A stretch of DNA of 64,000 nucleotides from Zhihengliuella salsuginis (GTDB lineage Bacteria; Actinomycetota; Actinomycetes; Actinomycetales; Micrococcaceae): the NCBI RefSeq assembly GCF_014651715.1, contig NZ_BMXK01000011.1, forward strand, positions 62,001 to 126,000, in the 5' to 3' direction. Below the pieces are notes generated by a model. It did no database searches and was not told the DNA's origin. It was given only the letters and a program-made list of their open reading frames with translations. Positions 34,722-44,550 of this stretch are shown one piece after another (position 1 is the first letter of the stretch; every line of letters starts with the position of its first letter). Both the position numbers and the translations under genes were made by a program.

Positions 34722-36122
34722 ATGACTATTGAAGGTTGGTCCCAGACACTGGGCGCCGGACCACTGCTCGGCATCGCCGCGGCAGCGATCCTCGTCCTGC
34801 TCTTCCTCATCATCAAGCTGCGCATGCACGCATTCGTGGCGCTCATCCTGGTCAGCCTGCTGACCGCGTTCGCCACCGGCATCCCGGCGGGATCGGTGGT
34901 CTCCACGCTGACGGACGGCTTCGGCTCCACGCTCGCCGGCGTCGCCCTCCTCGTCGGCCTCGGCGCGATGCTCGGCCGACTGGTCGAGACCTCCGGCGGC
35001 GCCAAGGTCCTCGCCGACACCCTGATCCGCAGGTTCGGCGAGAAGCACGCCCCGTTCGCGCTCGGCGTCGCCTCCCTGCTGTTCGGCTTCCCGATCTTCT
35101 TCGACGCCGGCCTCGTCGTGATGCTGCCCGTCGTCTTCGCCGTCGCCCGCCGCCTGGGCGGATCGGTCCTCCTCTACGGCCTGCCGACCGCCGGCGCGTT
35201 CTCCGTCATGCACGTGTTCGTCCCGCCGCACCCGGGCCCCGTGGCCGCCGCTACCTTCTTCGAGGCCAACGTCGGCTACGTCCTGCTCATCGGCCTGATC
35301 ATCGCCATCCCGACCTGGTACGTGACCTGCTACCTGTTCGGCAAGTGGGCCGGCGGCAAGTGGGACCTTCCGATCCCGAGCCTGCTCGGCAAGGCCGACG
35401 AGCAGCACGAGGCCAACCCGCCGAAGTTCGGCACCGTCGTCTCCCTGCTGCTGCTCCCGCTGGTCCTCATCTTCATCAACACCGGCCTGAGCACCCTGTC
35501 CGAGGCCGGCGTCCTGCCGGACGGATCGGCCGACACCGGATGGTTCCAGTTCCTGCTGGCCATCGGCTCGACCCCGGTCGCCCTCCTCATCACCCTGCTG
35601 GTGGCCGTCCTCGCGATCGGCATCCGCCGCGGCATGGAGAAGTCGGCCGTCGAGTCGACCCTCGAGGGCGCGCTCGGCCCGGTGGCCTCCGTCATCCTGA
35701 TCACCGGTGCGGGCGGCATGTTCGGCGGTGTCCTGCGCACCTCGGGCATCGGAGACGCGCTGGAGACCTCCCTGACCGGGCTCGGCATCCCGCTGATCCT
35801 GGCCGGCTTCCTGATCTCCACGATCATCCGCGTGGCCCAGGGCTCCGCGACCGTGGCCCTCACGACGACGGCCGGCCTGTTGAGCTCGGCCGTGATCGCC
35901 GCCGACCTGAACGAGCTGCAGCTGGCCTCCATGGTCATCGCCGTGGCCGCCGGCTCCGTCATCGCCTCGCACGTGAACGACTCCGGCTTCTGGCTGGTCG
36001 GCCGCTTCTTCGACATGGACGTCAAGACCACCCTGAAGACGTGGACCGTCCTCGAGTCGCTGATCGCGATCATGGCGTTCGCCCTGGCCGCAGTGGTCTA
36101 CGTTCTGGCCTCGATCGGCTGA
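34722..36122 (+). CDS. gntP: Gluconate:H+ symporter
   Basis: This 466-residue membrane protein of the GntP family brings gluconate into the cell with protons. Family landmarks are the N-terminal IKLRMHAFVALILVSLLTA, LLVGLGAMLGRLVETSGGA, FDAGLVVMLPVVFAVAR, HVFVPPHPGPVAAATF and the C-terminal HVNDSGFWLVGRFF. Expression is coupled to gntK and ends at a strong terminator 20 bases after the stop. Confidence 0.95.
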   Translation: MTIEGWSQTLGAGPLLGIAAAAILVLLFLIIKLRMHAFVALILVSLLTAFATGIPAGSVVSTLTDGFGSTLAGVALLVGLGAMLGRLVETSGGAKVLADTLIRRFGEKHAPFALGVASLLFGFPIFFDAGLVVMLPVVFAVARRLGGSVLLYGLPTAGAFSVMHVFVPPHPGPVAAATFFEANVGYVLLIGLIIAIPTWYVTCYLFGKWAGGKWDLPIPSLLGKADEQHEANPPKFGTVVSLLLLPLVLIFINTGLSTLSEAGVLPDGSADTGWFQFLLAIGSTPVALLITLLVAVLAIGIRRGMEKSAVESTLEGALGPVASVILITGAGGMFGGVLRTSGIGDALETSLTGLGIPLILAGFLISTIIRVAQGSATVALTTTAGLLSSAVIAADLNELQLASMVIAVAAGSVIASHVNDSGFWLVGRFFDMDVKTTLKTWTVLESLIAIMAFALAAVVYVLASIG

Positions 36123-36142
36123 GGCCAGCGACGACGACCGTC

Positions 36143-36181
36143 AAAAACGGGGGGAATGCGCAACGCATTCCCCCCGTTTTT
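36143..36181 (+). terminator. Rho-independent terminator of the gntK-gntP operon
   Basis: An 18-bp perfect stem (aaaaacggggggaatgcg / complement) with a CAA loop ends in TTTTT and begins with AAAAA, so it is a bidirectional intrinsic terminator. Confidence 0.92.
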
Positions 36182-36272
36182 GCAGGTCATCCGGATCACC
36201 AGCACGACGGCGGCTCCTGCGGCTCCCAGCGGGCCGCGCCAACCGCGTGCCCGCGCGATCACTGCCTTGCGT

Positions 36273-37112
36273 CTACCGGCGCTTGCCGCGCTTCGGGCCG
36301 CCCCGCTTGGGACCCCCGCGTGCGCCCGATCCTCCGCGTGCGCCCTTCGGAGCCGCCTTGCCGTTCTGCTTCTGCCCGCGTTTCGGGGCGCCGGCCTTGT
36401 CCGCGCCCTGGCGGCGTTTCTGTGCCTTCGCGGCCTCGGCCTGTTCGCGCTCGCGCACGGACGGCTGGCGCGACGACGACGCCTTGCGGCCGCGCACGAT
36501 CCCGACGAACTCCTCGATGAGCGCGGCTTTCTTCGCCTGCTCGCTCTCCGGGTCGGCGAGGGCGGCCTCGAGTTCGGGGTCCCGGATGTCCGGCCGCGGC
36601 CACGCGAGGCCGATCCGGGTCGGACCGCCGAGCGACTCGGGGACGCCCGTGAGGACGCGGTGGACCACGTCCTTGCGGTGGTACAGGCGCGCCACCGACA
36701 TCGGCAGCACCAGCAGCCCGGCGCCGGTGCCGACGACCTCGAGCGCCATCCGCGTCCCGCCGGCCTCCGCCGGATAGTCGCCCGGGTCGAGGAACGTCTC
36801 GTCGGCGATGTCCTCGAAGGGCACCTCGTCGTCGTACGCCTCGACGAGGTGCTCCTTCGCCGCGCACACCACAGGCAGCTCGGTGTAGAGCGGGATGCAG
36901 TTCAGCGTGTCCCGGGCGGGCGATTGACCCTCGGGGAAACGCACGAACACCAGGTCGGCGCTGCCGTCAGCGAGCAGCGGCAGCGGGTCGCCGCCGTCGT
37001 ACAGGACCGCCTCGAGCGGATCGGACAGCCTCTCGTTCCAGCGGTCCAGCCACTTACCGGGGGTCACTCCGGGCACGTATGCGACGCGCAATCCGTTCTC
37101 TGCCACGCGCAC
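36273..37112 (-). CDS. LysR-type substrate-binding domain protein without HTH, with long basic tail
   Basis: The 279-residue protein begins directly in a LysR effector domain: LRVAYVPGVTPGKWLDRWNE, ADLVFVRFPEG, LPVVCAAKEHL and GLLVLPMSVARLYHRKDVV follow the periplasmic-binding-like fold. There is no helix-turn-helix, and none in adjacent frames. From about residue 215 the chain becomes a disordered tail extremely rich in Lys, Arg, Gly, Ala and Pro, ending RGGPKRGKRR. Such tails bind nucleic acid. The GTG at 37112 has an alternative at 37106. Role unknown; it may be a DNA- or RNA-associated metabolite sensor. Confidence 0.75.
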   Translation of the reverse strand: MRVAENGLRVAYVPGVTPGKWLDRWNERLSDPLEAVLYDGGDPLPLLADGSADLVFVRFPEGQSPARDTLNCIPLYTELPVVCAAKEHLVEAYDDEVPFEDIADETFLDPGDYPAEAGGTRMALEVVGTGAGLLVLPMSVARLYHRKDVVHRVLTGVPESLGGPTRIGLAWPRPDIRDPELEAALADPESEQAKKAALIEEFVGIVRGRKASSSRQPSVREREQAEAAKAQKRRQGADKAGAPKRGQKQNGKAAPKGARGGSGARGGPKRGGPKRGKRR

Positions 37113-37126
37113 CAGCCTAGTTCACG

Positions 37127-38503
<1,377 letters not shown>

Positions 38504-38565
38504 TCACCACACTAGTTTCCAGAGCCGCTCTCGCCACACTGGAGCACCTCTACCGGCCCCACATG

Positions 38566-38607
38566 ACGACGGCGCCGCTCACCACCGGTGGTGAGCGGCG
38601 CCGTCGT
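38566..38607. terminator. Perfect 42-bp palindrome between the stress-protein gene and gdhA
   Basis: Two 21-base arms (acgacggcgccgctcaccacc and its complement) match exactly. It follows the universal stress protein stop by 21 bases and precedes gdhA. No T-run is attached, so it may act as a hairpin or Rho-type stop. Confidence 0.65.
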
Positions 38608-38628
38608 ACCAGCTGGCGTGGAGGGACG

Positions 38629-39060
38629 TTACGCGTCGGTCTTGACCACGTAGACGTCGCACGGCGAGTTGTGCGCCACGGACGTGGCGACGGAGCCGAG
38701 CACGCGGCCGAGGCCCTTCATGCCGACGTTGCCGACGACGATGAGCTGGGCTTCCTCTTCCTCTGCGGCCTTGACGAGTGCCTCGGTCGGCTTGCCCTTG
38801 ACGGCCTTGGTCACGATCTTGGCGCCGGGGACGACCTCGCGGAGCTTGAAGGCGACCTGGTTGGTCAGCTTGTCGGCCTGCTCGGCCGAGTCGAGGACCC
38901 AGGTGTCGTTGCCGATCTCGACGACCTCGGTGCTGTCCTTGGCGTAGGCGGTCACCACGGTGAGGGTGGCGCCGAGGCCGGCGGCGACGGTGGCCGCGCG
39001 GGAGGCTGCCTTGAAGGACGTTGTGCTGCCGTCGACACCGACGATGACTGTTCCGGACAT
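38629..39060 (-). CDS. Universal stress protein (UspA family)
   Basis: A single 143-residue Usp domain beginning TVIVGVDGSTTSFKAASRA, with the ATP-binding signature GNVGMKGLGRVLGSVATSVA (G-x2-G-x9-G(S/T)), so it is of the nucleotide-binding class. Such proteins aid survival in starvation or hypoxia. It is 14 bases after the dienelactone hydrolase gene on the same strand and shares its promoter. Confidence 0.92.
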   Translation of the reverse strand: MSGTVIVGVDGSTTSFKAASRAATVAAGLGATLTVVTAYAKDSTEVVEIGNDTWVLDSAEQADKLTNQVAFKLREVVPGAKIVTKAVKGKPTEALVKAAEEEEAQLIVVGNVGMKGLGRVLGSVATSVAHNSPCDVYVVKTDA

Positions 39061-39074
39061 GTTGTTCTCCTTGT

Positions 39075-39773
39075 TTACTTGACGTGTGCGCGAAGGAACG
39101 AGACTGCTCGATCCCAGGCAAGTTCTGCGTGCTCGGGGCTGTAGGTGCCCGCGGTGTTCTCATCGTTGTGGAAGGCGTGGCCGGCCTCGTAGAAGTGGAA
39201 CACGACATCCGCGCCCGACTCCTCGCGGATCTGCTCCTCCTGCTCCCGCGCCGCGTCGGCGGGGTACATCTGGTCCTGCAGGGCGTAGTGGCCCTGCACG
39301 GCCGCGGTGAGATCCTTGTACGAGTCCGGGACGCCCTGGCCCACCCCGTAGAACGGGACGGCCGCGGACACCTTCTCCCCCTGCTGCGCGGCGAGCGCCA
39401 GCACGAAGCCGCCGCCCATGCAGAAGCCGATCGCGCCGACCGTGTGGCTGACGACCTCCTCGCGGTGCAGCAGGTAGTCGGTCGCCCCGGCGAGCAGCCT
39501 GGCGCCCTCCTCGGCCGGGAGCTTCGACATCATCTCGCCGGCCTCGTCGGCGTCGTGCGTGGTCCGCCCGCCGAAGAGGTCGGGGGCCAGCGCGACGAAG
39601 CCCTGCGCCGCCAGGCGGTCGACGACGTCGCGGATGTGGTCGGTCAGGCCCCACCATTCCTGGACCACGATGACGCCGGGCCCCTGCCCGTCCTCGGGGA
39701 CCGCGAGGTACCCGTGGGCTTCGCGCCCGGATGATTCAAAGGTGACGTTCTGGTGTGGGGTTTTCTCCGCCAC
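39075..39773 (-). CDS. Dienelactone hydrolase family protein
   Basis: The 232-residue alpha/beta hydrolase has the DLH triad context: Glu in VVQEWWGL, nucleophile Cys in IGFCMGGGF, Asp in the YALQDQMYP region and His in YEAGHAFHND. Having Cys at the nucleophile position is the defining trait of the family, which opens lactone rings in chlorocatechol degradation and related routes. GTG at 39773 follows AAGGGA. No aromatic-degradation genes are adjacent; a broader carboxylesterase role is possible. Confidence 0.9.
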   Translation of the reverse strand: MAEKTPHQNVTFESSGREAHGYLAVPEDGQGPGVIVVQEWWGLTDHIRDVVDRLAAQGFVALAPDLFGGRTTHDADEAGEMMSKLPAEEGARLLAGATDYLLHREEVVSHTVGAIGFCMGGGFVLALAAQQGEKVSAAVPFYGVGQGVPDSYKDLTAAVQGHYALQDQMYPADAAREQEEQIREESGADVVFHFYEAGHAFHNDENTAGTYSPEHAELAWDRAVSFLRAHVK

Positions 39774-39817
39774 AACACTCCCTTCGCGCGACGATGGTTC
39801 GTTTCGATTCGTACCTC

Positions 39818-39846
39818 AGCCTATGCGGCTGTCCGAGCCAGTCTAA
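39818..39846 (-). promoter_or_regulatory. Promoter of the dienelactone hydrolase-stress protein operon
   Basis: Reading leftward, TTAGAC (39846-39841), 17 bases, and TAGGCT (39823-39818) form a plausible promoter 45 bases before the GTG. The -10 matches the TAG(A/G)CT box seen before several other genes here. Confidence 0.5.
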
Positions 39847-39999
39847 GCATGTGATGCAGATTACGAATAGATTCAACGGCGTTGTCGAGCGGGGGTGGCG
39901 CGGGAACTCGCACATCCGCGCCGTTTGGACGTTTCAATTCTAGCTGCTCAACCCGCGGAATGACAGGGATCGTGGCGGAGATCATGCGGCCGCAGCCGC

Positions 40000-40620
40000 T
40001 CAGACCAGGCCGGTTTCCCACGCGACGTGGATCGCCCGCGCGCGGCTGTCCACGCCGAGCTTGGTGAAGATGTGCACCAGGTGGCTCTTGATCGTCGCCT
40101 CCGTGACGAACAGCGAACGCGCCATCTCGCGGTTGGTCGCGCCCGTGGCCAGGAGCTTCAGCACCTCGAGCTCCCGTCCAGTGAGCTTCGGCAGCGGGTT
40201 CCGCATCCCCTGGACGACGCGCGCCGACATGTCCGGCGTGAGGTACATGCCGCCGCGAGCCGCCTGCCGGATGGCCTCGACGATCACCTCCGGGGCCACC
40301 TCCTTGAGCAGGTAGCCCGCCGCGCCGGCCTCGATGGCGCCGAAGACCTCCGCATCCCGGTCGAACGTCGTGAGGATGAGGACCGCGGGCGCCGGATCGA
40401 GCGACCGGAGGGCCGCCGTCGTCTCGACGCCGCCGATCCCCTCGCCCAGGCGGAGATCGCACAGGACGACGTCGGGGTTCAGGTGCGAGGTCAGCGTGAT
40501 GGCCTCCTCCCCCGTCGCGGCCTCGCCGACGATCGTGATGCCGTCGCCGGCGTCGAGGACGGCGCGGAGACCCGTCCGGACCACCGGGTGGTCGTCGACG
40601 AGAAGGACGCTGACTGTCAT
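40000..40620 (-). CDS. NarL/LuxR-type response regulator
   Basis: A 206-residue regulator: receiver domain with acidic pocket (LLVDDHP, Asp9/Asp10), phospho-acceptor Asp55 in VVLCDLRLGE, and conserved Thr/Lys (LTTFDRD, GYLLKEV). The C-terminal HTH is LTGRELEVLKLLATGATNREMARSLFVTEATIKSHL. Its ATG overlaps the kinase stop by four bases. Target genes are probably the upstream MMPL operon and unlinked genes; this is inference from gene order. Confidence 0.93.
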   Translation of the reverse strand: MTVSVLLVDDHPVVRTGLRAVLDAGDGITIVGEAATGEEAITLTSHLNPDVVLCDLRLGEGIGGVETTAALRSLDPAPAVLILTTFDRDAEVFGAIEAGAAGYLLKEVAPEVIVEAIRQAARGGMYLTPDMSARVVQGMRNPLPKLTGRELEVLKLLATGATNREMARSLFVTEATIKSHLVHIFTKLGVDSRARAIHVAWETGLV

Positions 40621-41876
40621 GACCGCCCCTCCGCAGAACCCTCGACGGGGAGACTGGCGGACAGCGCGGTCCCCTCCCCCGGAGTGCTCTCGATGGTGAG
40701 TTCGCCCCCGAGCTCCCGCAGGCGGGACCGCATGAACTTCAGGCCGTACCCGGAGGACTCCCCGGCATCCGCGGGCTCCCACCGGCCGGCGTCGAACCCG
40801 CGCCCGTCGTCGATGATGTCGAGCCGGACGGAGCCGCCGTCGTCGATCAGGCTGGTCACCACGCGGCCGGCCCCGGCGTGCAGCCTCACGTTCGCCAGCG
40901 CGGACTGCGCGGTCCGCAGCAGCGCCACCTCGACGTGGATCGGGAGCGCCGGGAGCGACTCGTAGACGTGCAGTTCGGTCTGCACGCCCGTCTCGTCGTG
41001 CAGCCGGCTGAGCAGCTGCCCGAGCGCGGAGGCGAGGGCGTCGTCCTCGAGCTCCGCCGGAGCGAGCGCCGCGACGATGCGCCGGACGTCCGCGAGGCTC
41101 TCCCCGGCCAGCGCCTCGAGCTGCCGCAGTGTGCGCGCCGCGCCGTCGTCGTGGGTGCTTCCGCTCCCGGCGTGGGCCAGCAGCCGGATCGAGGAGAGCG
41201 CCTGGGCGATCGTGTCGTGGATGTCGCGGGAGAGGCGGGTGCGCTCGTCGATCGCGCCGGACCTGCGCTGGGCGAGTGCCAGCTCGTCCTGCAGGTCCGC
41301 CATCTCCTCCTTGGCCCGCCGCAGCGAGACGACCAGGCGTTCGCGCTCGGCGGCCTCGCGCAGCAGTTCCAGATAGCCGCGGGAGATCCCCAGCGCGAAG
41401 ATCCCGCCGATGAGCGGTCCCAGCACGTTCGCGTACGTCGTCGCGCCGTGGTGGAGGACCGGCGCACCGACGACGATCGCGAAGACCAGGACCGAGAACA
41501 CGATCGCCCAGCGGTCCGGCAGCAGGTGGCCCGCGAGGAGCCAGAGCAGGAACGCGAGCCAGACGAATTCGGCGGAGACGGCCACGGCGGCCACCCAGAG
41601 GACCGCGAAGCCGACCAGCCACCACACCACGACGCGGCGCGGCCGCACCCGGGCCGGCGCCAGCGTGCCGGCGGCATGCCAGGCGAGGACTGCGGCGCCG
41701 GAGACCACGGAGGCCGCGACCGGCGTGCCATCGTCGATCGCGCGGACCGCCCCGATCACCGTCAACGCGACCGCGATCACGTGGTGCCCGATCTGCATGG
41801 CCCGCATCGCGGGGCCTGCGCTGGGAGTCCTCCCCGCCCGGCTATCGCCCGGCAAGGGCGAGTTCACGATGTTCAT
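40617..41876 (-). CDS. Sensor histidine kinase (NarL-partner type)
   Basis: A 419-residue membrane kinase. The N-terminal half has about six hydrophobic helices and no large external domain, suggesting it senses membrane state or a lipid-soluble signal. A coiled region precedes HisKA_3 with phospho-acceptor His220 in RLSRDIHDTIAQALSSIRLL; the ATPase domain has the Asn-containing SALANVRLHAGA and DIIDDGRGFDAG and GYGLKFMRSRL boxes. ATG at 41876 preceded by GGAG is preferred over the GTG at 41891; it starts within the 3' end of the MMPL gene. Confidence 0.92.
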   Translation of the reverse strand: MNIVNSPLPGDSRAGRTPSAGPAMRAMQIGHHVIAVALTVIGAVRAIDDGTPVAASVVSGAAVLAWHAAGTLAPARVRPRRVVVWWLVGFAVLWVAAVAVSAEFVWLAFLLWLLAGHLLPDRWAIVFSVLVFAIVVGAPVLHHGATTYANVLGPLIGGIFALGISRGYLELLREAAERERLVVSLRRAKEEMADLQDELALAQRRSGAIDERTRLSRDIHDTIAQALSSIRLLAHAGSGSTHDDGAARTLRQLEALAGESLADVRRIVAALAPAELEDDALASALGQLLSRLHDETGVQTELHVYESLPALPIHVEVALLRTAQSALANVRLHAGAGRVVTSLIDDGGSVRLDIIDDGRGFDAGRWEPADAGESSGYGLKFMRSRLRELGGELTIESTPGEGTALSASLPVEGSAEGRS

Positions 41877-43941
41877 GACTCGATTCTCCACTCTCCGGGC
41901 CGATCTGCCGCGGCCACCAGATCCGATCGCCGAGGACCCCGAAGACCGCGGGGACGATCACCGTCCGCACCACCAGCGTATCGACGACGACCCCGAGCCC
42001 GACGATGAGCCCCAGCTGGCCGAGCGTCACGAGCGGCAGCACCCCGAGTGCGGCGAACACCGCCGCGAGCACGATGCCGGCGCTCGTGATGACGCCGCCC
42101 GTCCGCGCGACCGCCCGCACCATGCCGTCCCGTGTGCCGCGGACCAGAGCCTCGCTGCGCGCGCGGTGGACCAGGAAGATCGTGTAGTCGATCCCCAACG
42201 CGACCAGGAAGAGGAAGGACAGGAGCGGCACCTGCAGGTCCAGCGCCTCCTGGCCGAAGACCACCCGGCTGAGCCAGGCGCCGGCCCCGATCGCGGCCAC
42301 GGCGCTGGCCGTGTTGACCAGCAGGAGCACGACCGGCGCCACGAGAGAGCGCAGCAGCACCGCGAGCACGGCGAAGCTGACACCCAGCACCAGCGGGGCG
42401 ATGAGCTTCAGATCCCGCTCGTTGCCGGCGCGTGCATCCAGATCGGTTGCGCCCGCCCCGCCGACCAGCGCATCGGCCCCGTGGACCGAGTGCGCGACCT
42501 CGCGCAGGGTCTCCACGAGCTGGAGGCCCGCATCCGTACCGGGGGCGTACTCGCCCGTGACCATGATCCTGCTCAGGGCCCCGTCCGCCGACTCGGCCAC
42601 CGCGTTGGCGCGCACGACGCCGTCGACGGCCTCGACGGCTTCGACGACCTCCCCGGCCCGCTCGCGGTCGGAGACGATGAGGATCGGCTGCGCCTCGCCC
42701 GCGTCGAAGTGCTCCGCGAGCACCTCGAGGCCGGAGGCGGACTCGGACTGCACGCGGAACTTCTCCTGCTGGTCGAGCCCGACCGTGGTGCCGACCAGGC
42801 CGGCCGCCATCACGGCGAGCAGCGCCAACCCGGCGGTCAGACCCAGCACGGGGCGCCGCATCACGCGCGAGGCCACCGCCTGCCACACGCGCCCCTGCTC
42901 GACCGCGGAGCCGGGCCGCGGGACGAAGGGCCAGAAGACCTTGCGCCCGCAGACCGCGAGGAACGGGGGCAGGGCGAAGAGGACGGCGACGAGGGCGATG
43001 AGCAGCCCGAGCGCCGAGGAGAGCGCCAGCCCACGCGTTCCGGGCACCACAGCCAGCACCAGTGTCAGCAGCGCCAGGATCACCGTGGCGTTCGAGGCGA
43101 CGATGGCGGGAACCGTCCGCCGCCAGGCCTCCGCCAGGGCCGGCCGGTGGTCGGCGGTTTCGAGGAGCTCCTCCCGGTAGCGCGAGACGAGCAGCAGGGC
43201 GTAGTTGGTGCCGGCGCCGAAGACCAGGACGCTGATGATGCCGGCGTCGAACTGCAGATCGAGGGCCGCGCCGAGCGCCGCGGTCGCCTGGCCCGCCACC
43301 TGGTCGGCCAGCCCGACGACGATCAGCGGGATGAGCCACAGGACCGGCGACCGGTAGGTCGCGATCAGGAGGACGGCGACGATGGCGATGGTCACGATCA
43401 GGAGCGTGACATCCGCCCCGTCGAAGGCGGAGGCGATGTCGGCCCCGAAGGCCGGCCCCCCGGTGACCTGGAGGTCCAGGCCGGACGGCTGGATCTCGGC
43501 GACCACCCCGCGCAGGCCGCCGACCACCTCGGCGGTCTCCGTGTTGTCCGACCCGACGCTGATCGGGACCACGACGACGGCCGCCCCGCCGTCGTCGCTG
43601 ACCATCGGTCCGGACGACGCGGACCCGGTGAACCGGTCCAGGGCCGGCTTCGACGCGGTGAGGGCCTCGACGTCGGCGTCCGAGAGCGGCGCGGAATCCC
43701 GGCGCTCGGCCACGATCAGCACGGACTGCTCGCCGGCGTCGGGGAACTCCTCCAGGAGCCGGGCCACCCGGGTGGACTCGGAGCCGCCGGGCGCCGACTC
43801 GCTCCCGGCGGAGCCCTCGGCGCCTCCGAAGAGGCCGAACAGGACGACGAACGCCACCAGCGCGGCGCCCAGCGAGATCCACGCACCGCGCCGAGAGGTC
43901 AACCGGTCGGGAATGCGGACACGTTCACGAAGTTTTTCCAT
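41842..43941 (-). CDS. MMPL-family RND transporter
   Basis: A 699-residue inner-membrane exporter with the MMPL architecture: one helix, a large external loop (residues ~40-170), five helices, a second helix and loop (~360-500), and five more helices. Functional motif regions include FDAGIISVLVFGAGTNYALLL (the first half of the proton relay) and LSFLFLVALGIDYTIFLVHRARSEA (the second). MMPL proteins export lipids or hydrophobic compounds. The upstream region has paired inverted repeats, and the two-component genes follow in the same operon. Confidence 0.93.
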   Translation of the reverse strand: MEKLRERVRIPDRLTSRRGAWISLGAALVAFVVLFGLFGGAEGSAGSESAPGGSESTRVARLLEEFPDAGEQSVLIVAERRDSAPLSDADVEALTASKPALDRFTGSASSGPMVSDDGGAAVVVVPISVGSDNTETAEVVGGLRGVVAEIQPSGLDLQVTGGPAFGADIASAFDGADVTLLIVTIAIVAVLLIATYRSPVLWLIPLIVVGLADQVAGQATAALGAALDLQFDAGIISVLVFGAGTNYALLLVSRYREELLETADHRPALAEAWRRTVPAIVASNATVILALLTLVLAVVPGTRGLALSSALGLLIALVAVLFALPPFLAVCGRKVFWPFVPRPGSAVEQGRVWQAVASRVMRRPVLGLTAGLALLAVMAAGLVGTTVGLDQQEKFRVQSESASGLEVLAEHFDAGEAQPILIVSDRERAGEVVEAVEAVDGVVRANAVAESADGALSRIMVTGEYAPGTDAGLQLVETLREVAHSVHGADALVGGAGATDLDARAGNERDLKLIAPLVLGVSFAVLAVLLRSLVAPVVLLLVNTASAVAAIGAGAWLSRVVFGQEALDLQVPLLSFLFLVALGIDYTIFLVHRARSEALVRGTRDGMVRAVARTGGVITSAGIVLAAVFAALGVLPLVTLGQLGLIVGLGVVVDTLVVRTVIVPAVFGVLGDRIWWPRQIGPESGESSHEHRELALAGR

Positions 43942-43950
43942 ACGGCCAAC

Positions 43951-43966
43951 TCAACCAACGGGTCGG
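43951..43966. promoter_or_regulatory. Candidate operator, promoter-proximal copy
   Basis: TCAACC-AACG-GGTCGG lies 10 bases before the MMPL start and matches the better palindrome at 44002-44017 at 10 of 12 arm positions. Its location would allow blockage of transcription or translation. Confidence 0.4.
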
Positions 43967-44001
43967 GACTCCGGGCATCGCCGGCGAGATTGAACCTGCC
44001 C

Positions 44002-44017
44002 TCAACCATTCGGTTGA
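44002..44017. promoter_or_regulatory. Perfect inverted repeat upstream of the MMPL operon
   Basis: TCAACC-ATTC-GGTTGA is a perfect 6-4-6 palindrome 61 bases before the MMPL start codon. A second, degenerate copy is 51 bases closer to the gene. A repressor (for example of the TetR type) or the linked response regulator could bind; no regulator is identified. Confidence 0.45.
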
Positions 44018-44074
44018 CGGGCGCCGGACCTGGCAGGCTCCCGAGTTCTCATCGCGTCGGGCGACGGGTTAAAC

Positions 44075-44109
44075 AACAGAGGCGGCCCCCGCCGGGGACC
44101 GCCTCTGTT
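44075..44109 (-). terminator. Terminator of tRNA-Leu
   Basis: aacagaggcgg (44075-44085) pairs with ccgcctctgtt (44099-44109). Read leftward, the stem is followed by TTGTTTAA, a T-rich tail. It is just downstream of the tRNA on the same strand. Confidence 0.7.
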
Positions 44110-44113
44110 CACG

Positions 44114-44200
44114 TGGTGCGCGAGGGGGGACTTGAACCCCCACGATCTTGCGATCACTGGCACCTGAAGCCAGCGCGTCTGCCAATTCCGCCACTCGCGC
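44114..44200 (-). tRNA. tRNA-Leu (CAG anticodon), CCA encoded
   Basis: Leftward reading gives GCGCGAGTGGCGGAATTGG at the 5' end, a class II cloverleaf with a long variable arm, anticodon loop TTCAGGT (CAG) between CTGGC and GCCAG stems, T-loop GGTTCAAGTCC and the 7-bp acceptor pairing GCGCGAG/CTCGCGC. CCA is in the DNA at 44114-44116. It decodes CUG, the dominant Leu codon here. Its position beside fhaA matches the Mycobacterium order. Confidence 0.95.
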
Positions 44201-44550
44201 ATGAGTGGTATTCACTTGTTCCTGCGCAGCGAACCACGCTGAACAGCGAGAACCATCTTATCCATACTTTGCCGCAACCGCCTAATCGGGTGCCCGGCCG
44301 TGAGCAGGGTCACTCGATCCGGGGCCGGTTCCGCCCCGCGGGCCGCACCCGCTCCCCCGCGATCACGGGGATCGGGGCGGTTTCGGACGTCCCGCCGGCA
44401 ACGCGGCCCGGGAACCGGGTTTGTTCCATATTCGTTGCGATCCAAGCAGACTGTGTACATTCTCAACACTCTTCAAGGACGCGGCAAGTAGTATCGACAT
44501 GCGTCACGTCTTTCACAACCGATACGGAACGACAGGAAGGAGCAGCGCCC
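44201..44550. other. Divergent intergenic region between tRNA-Leu and fhaA
   Basis: This 350-base region has no supported gene. The left third is AT-richer and contains TTATCCATA (44254-44262), a one-mismatch DnaA-box-like word. The right end has TAGTAT (44489-44494), a plausible -10 box for the fhaA-pknB operon, with a ribosome site GGAAGGAG before fhaA. The middle section is GC-rich with no recognised element. Confidence 0.5.

Noticed and set aside
39755-39943. 62-codon frame upstream of the dienelactone hydrolase gene
   Set aside because: It lies on the opposite strand over the promoter, with non-typical codon use and no helix or motif.
44254-44262. TTATCCATA as a DnaA box beside tRNA-Leu
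   Set aside because: It has one mismatch and is alone; a single such word is expected by chance and no other box is near.
41410-44550. Upstream extension of the fhaA reading frame to a 1303-codon protein
   Set aside because: The added part is antisense to the histidine kinase and MMPL genes and crosses tRNA-Leu; the family N-terminus MGLVDNVERGLEKL begins at 44551.
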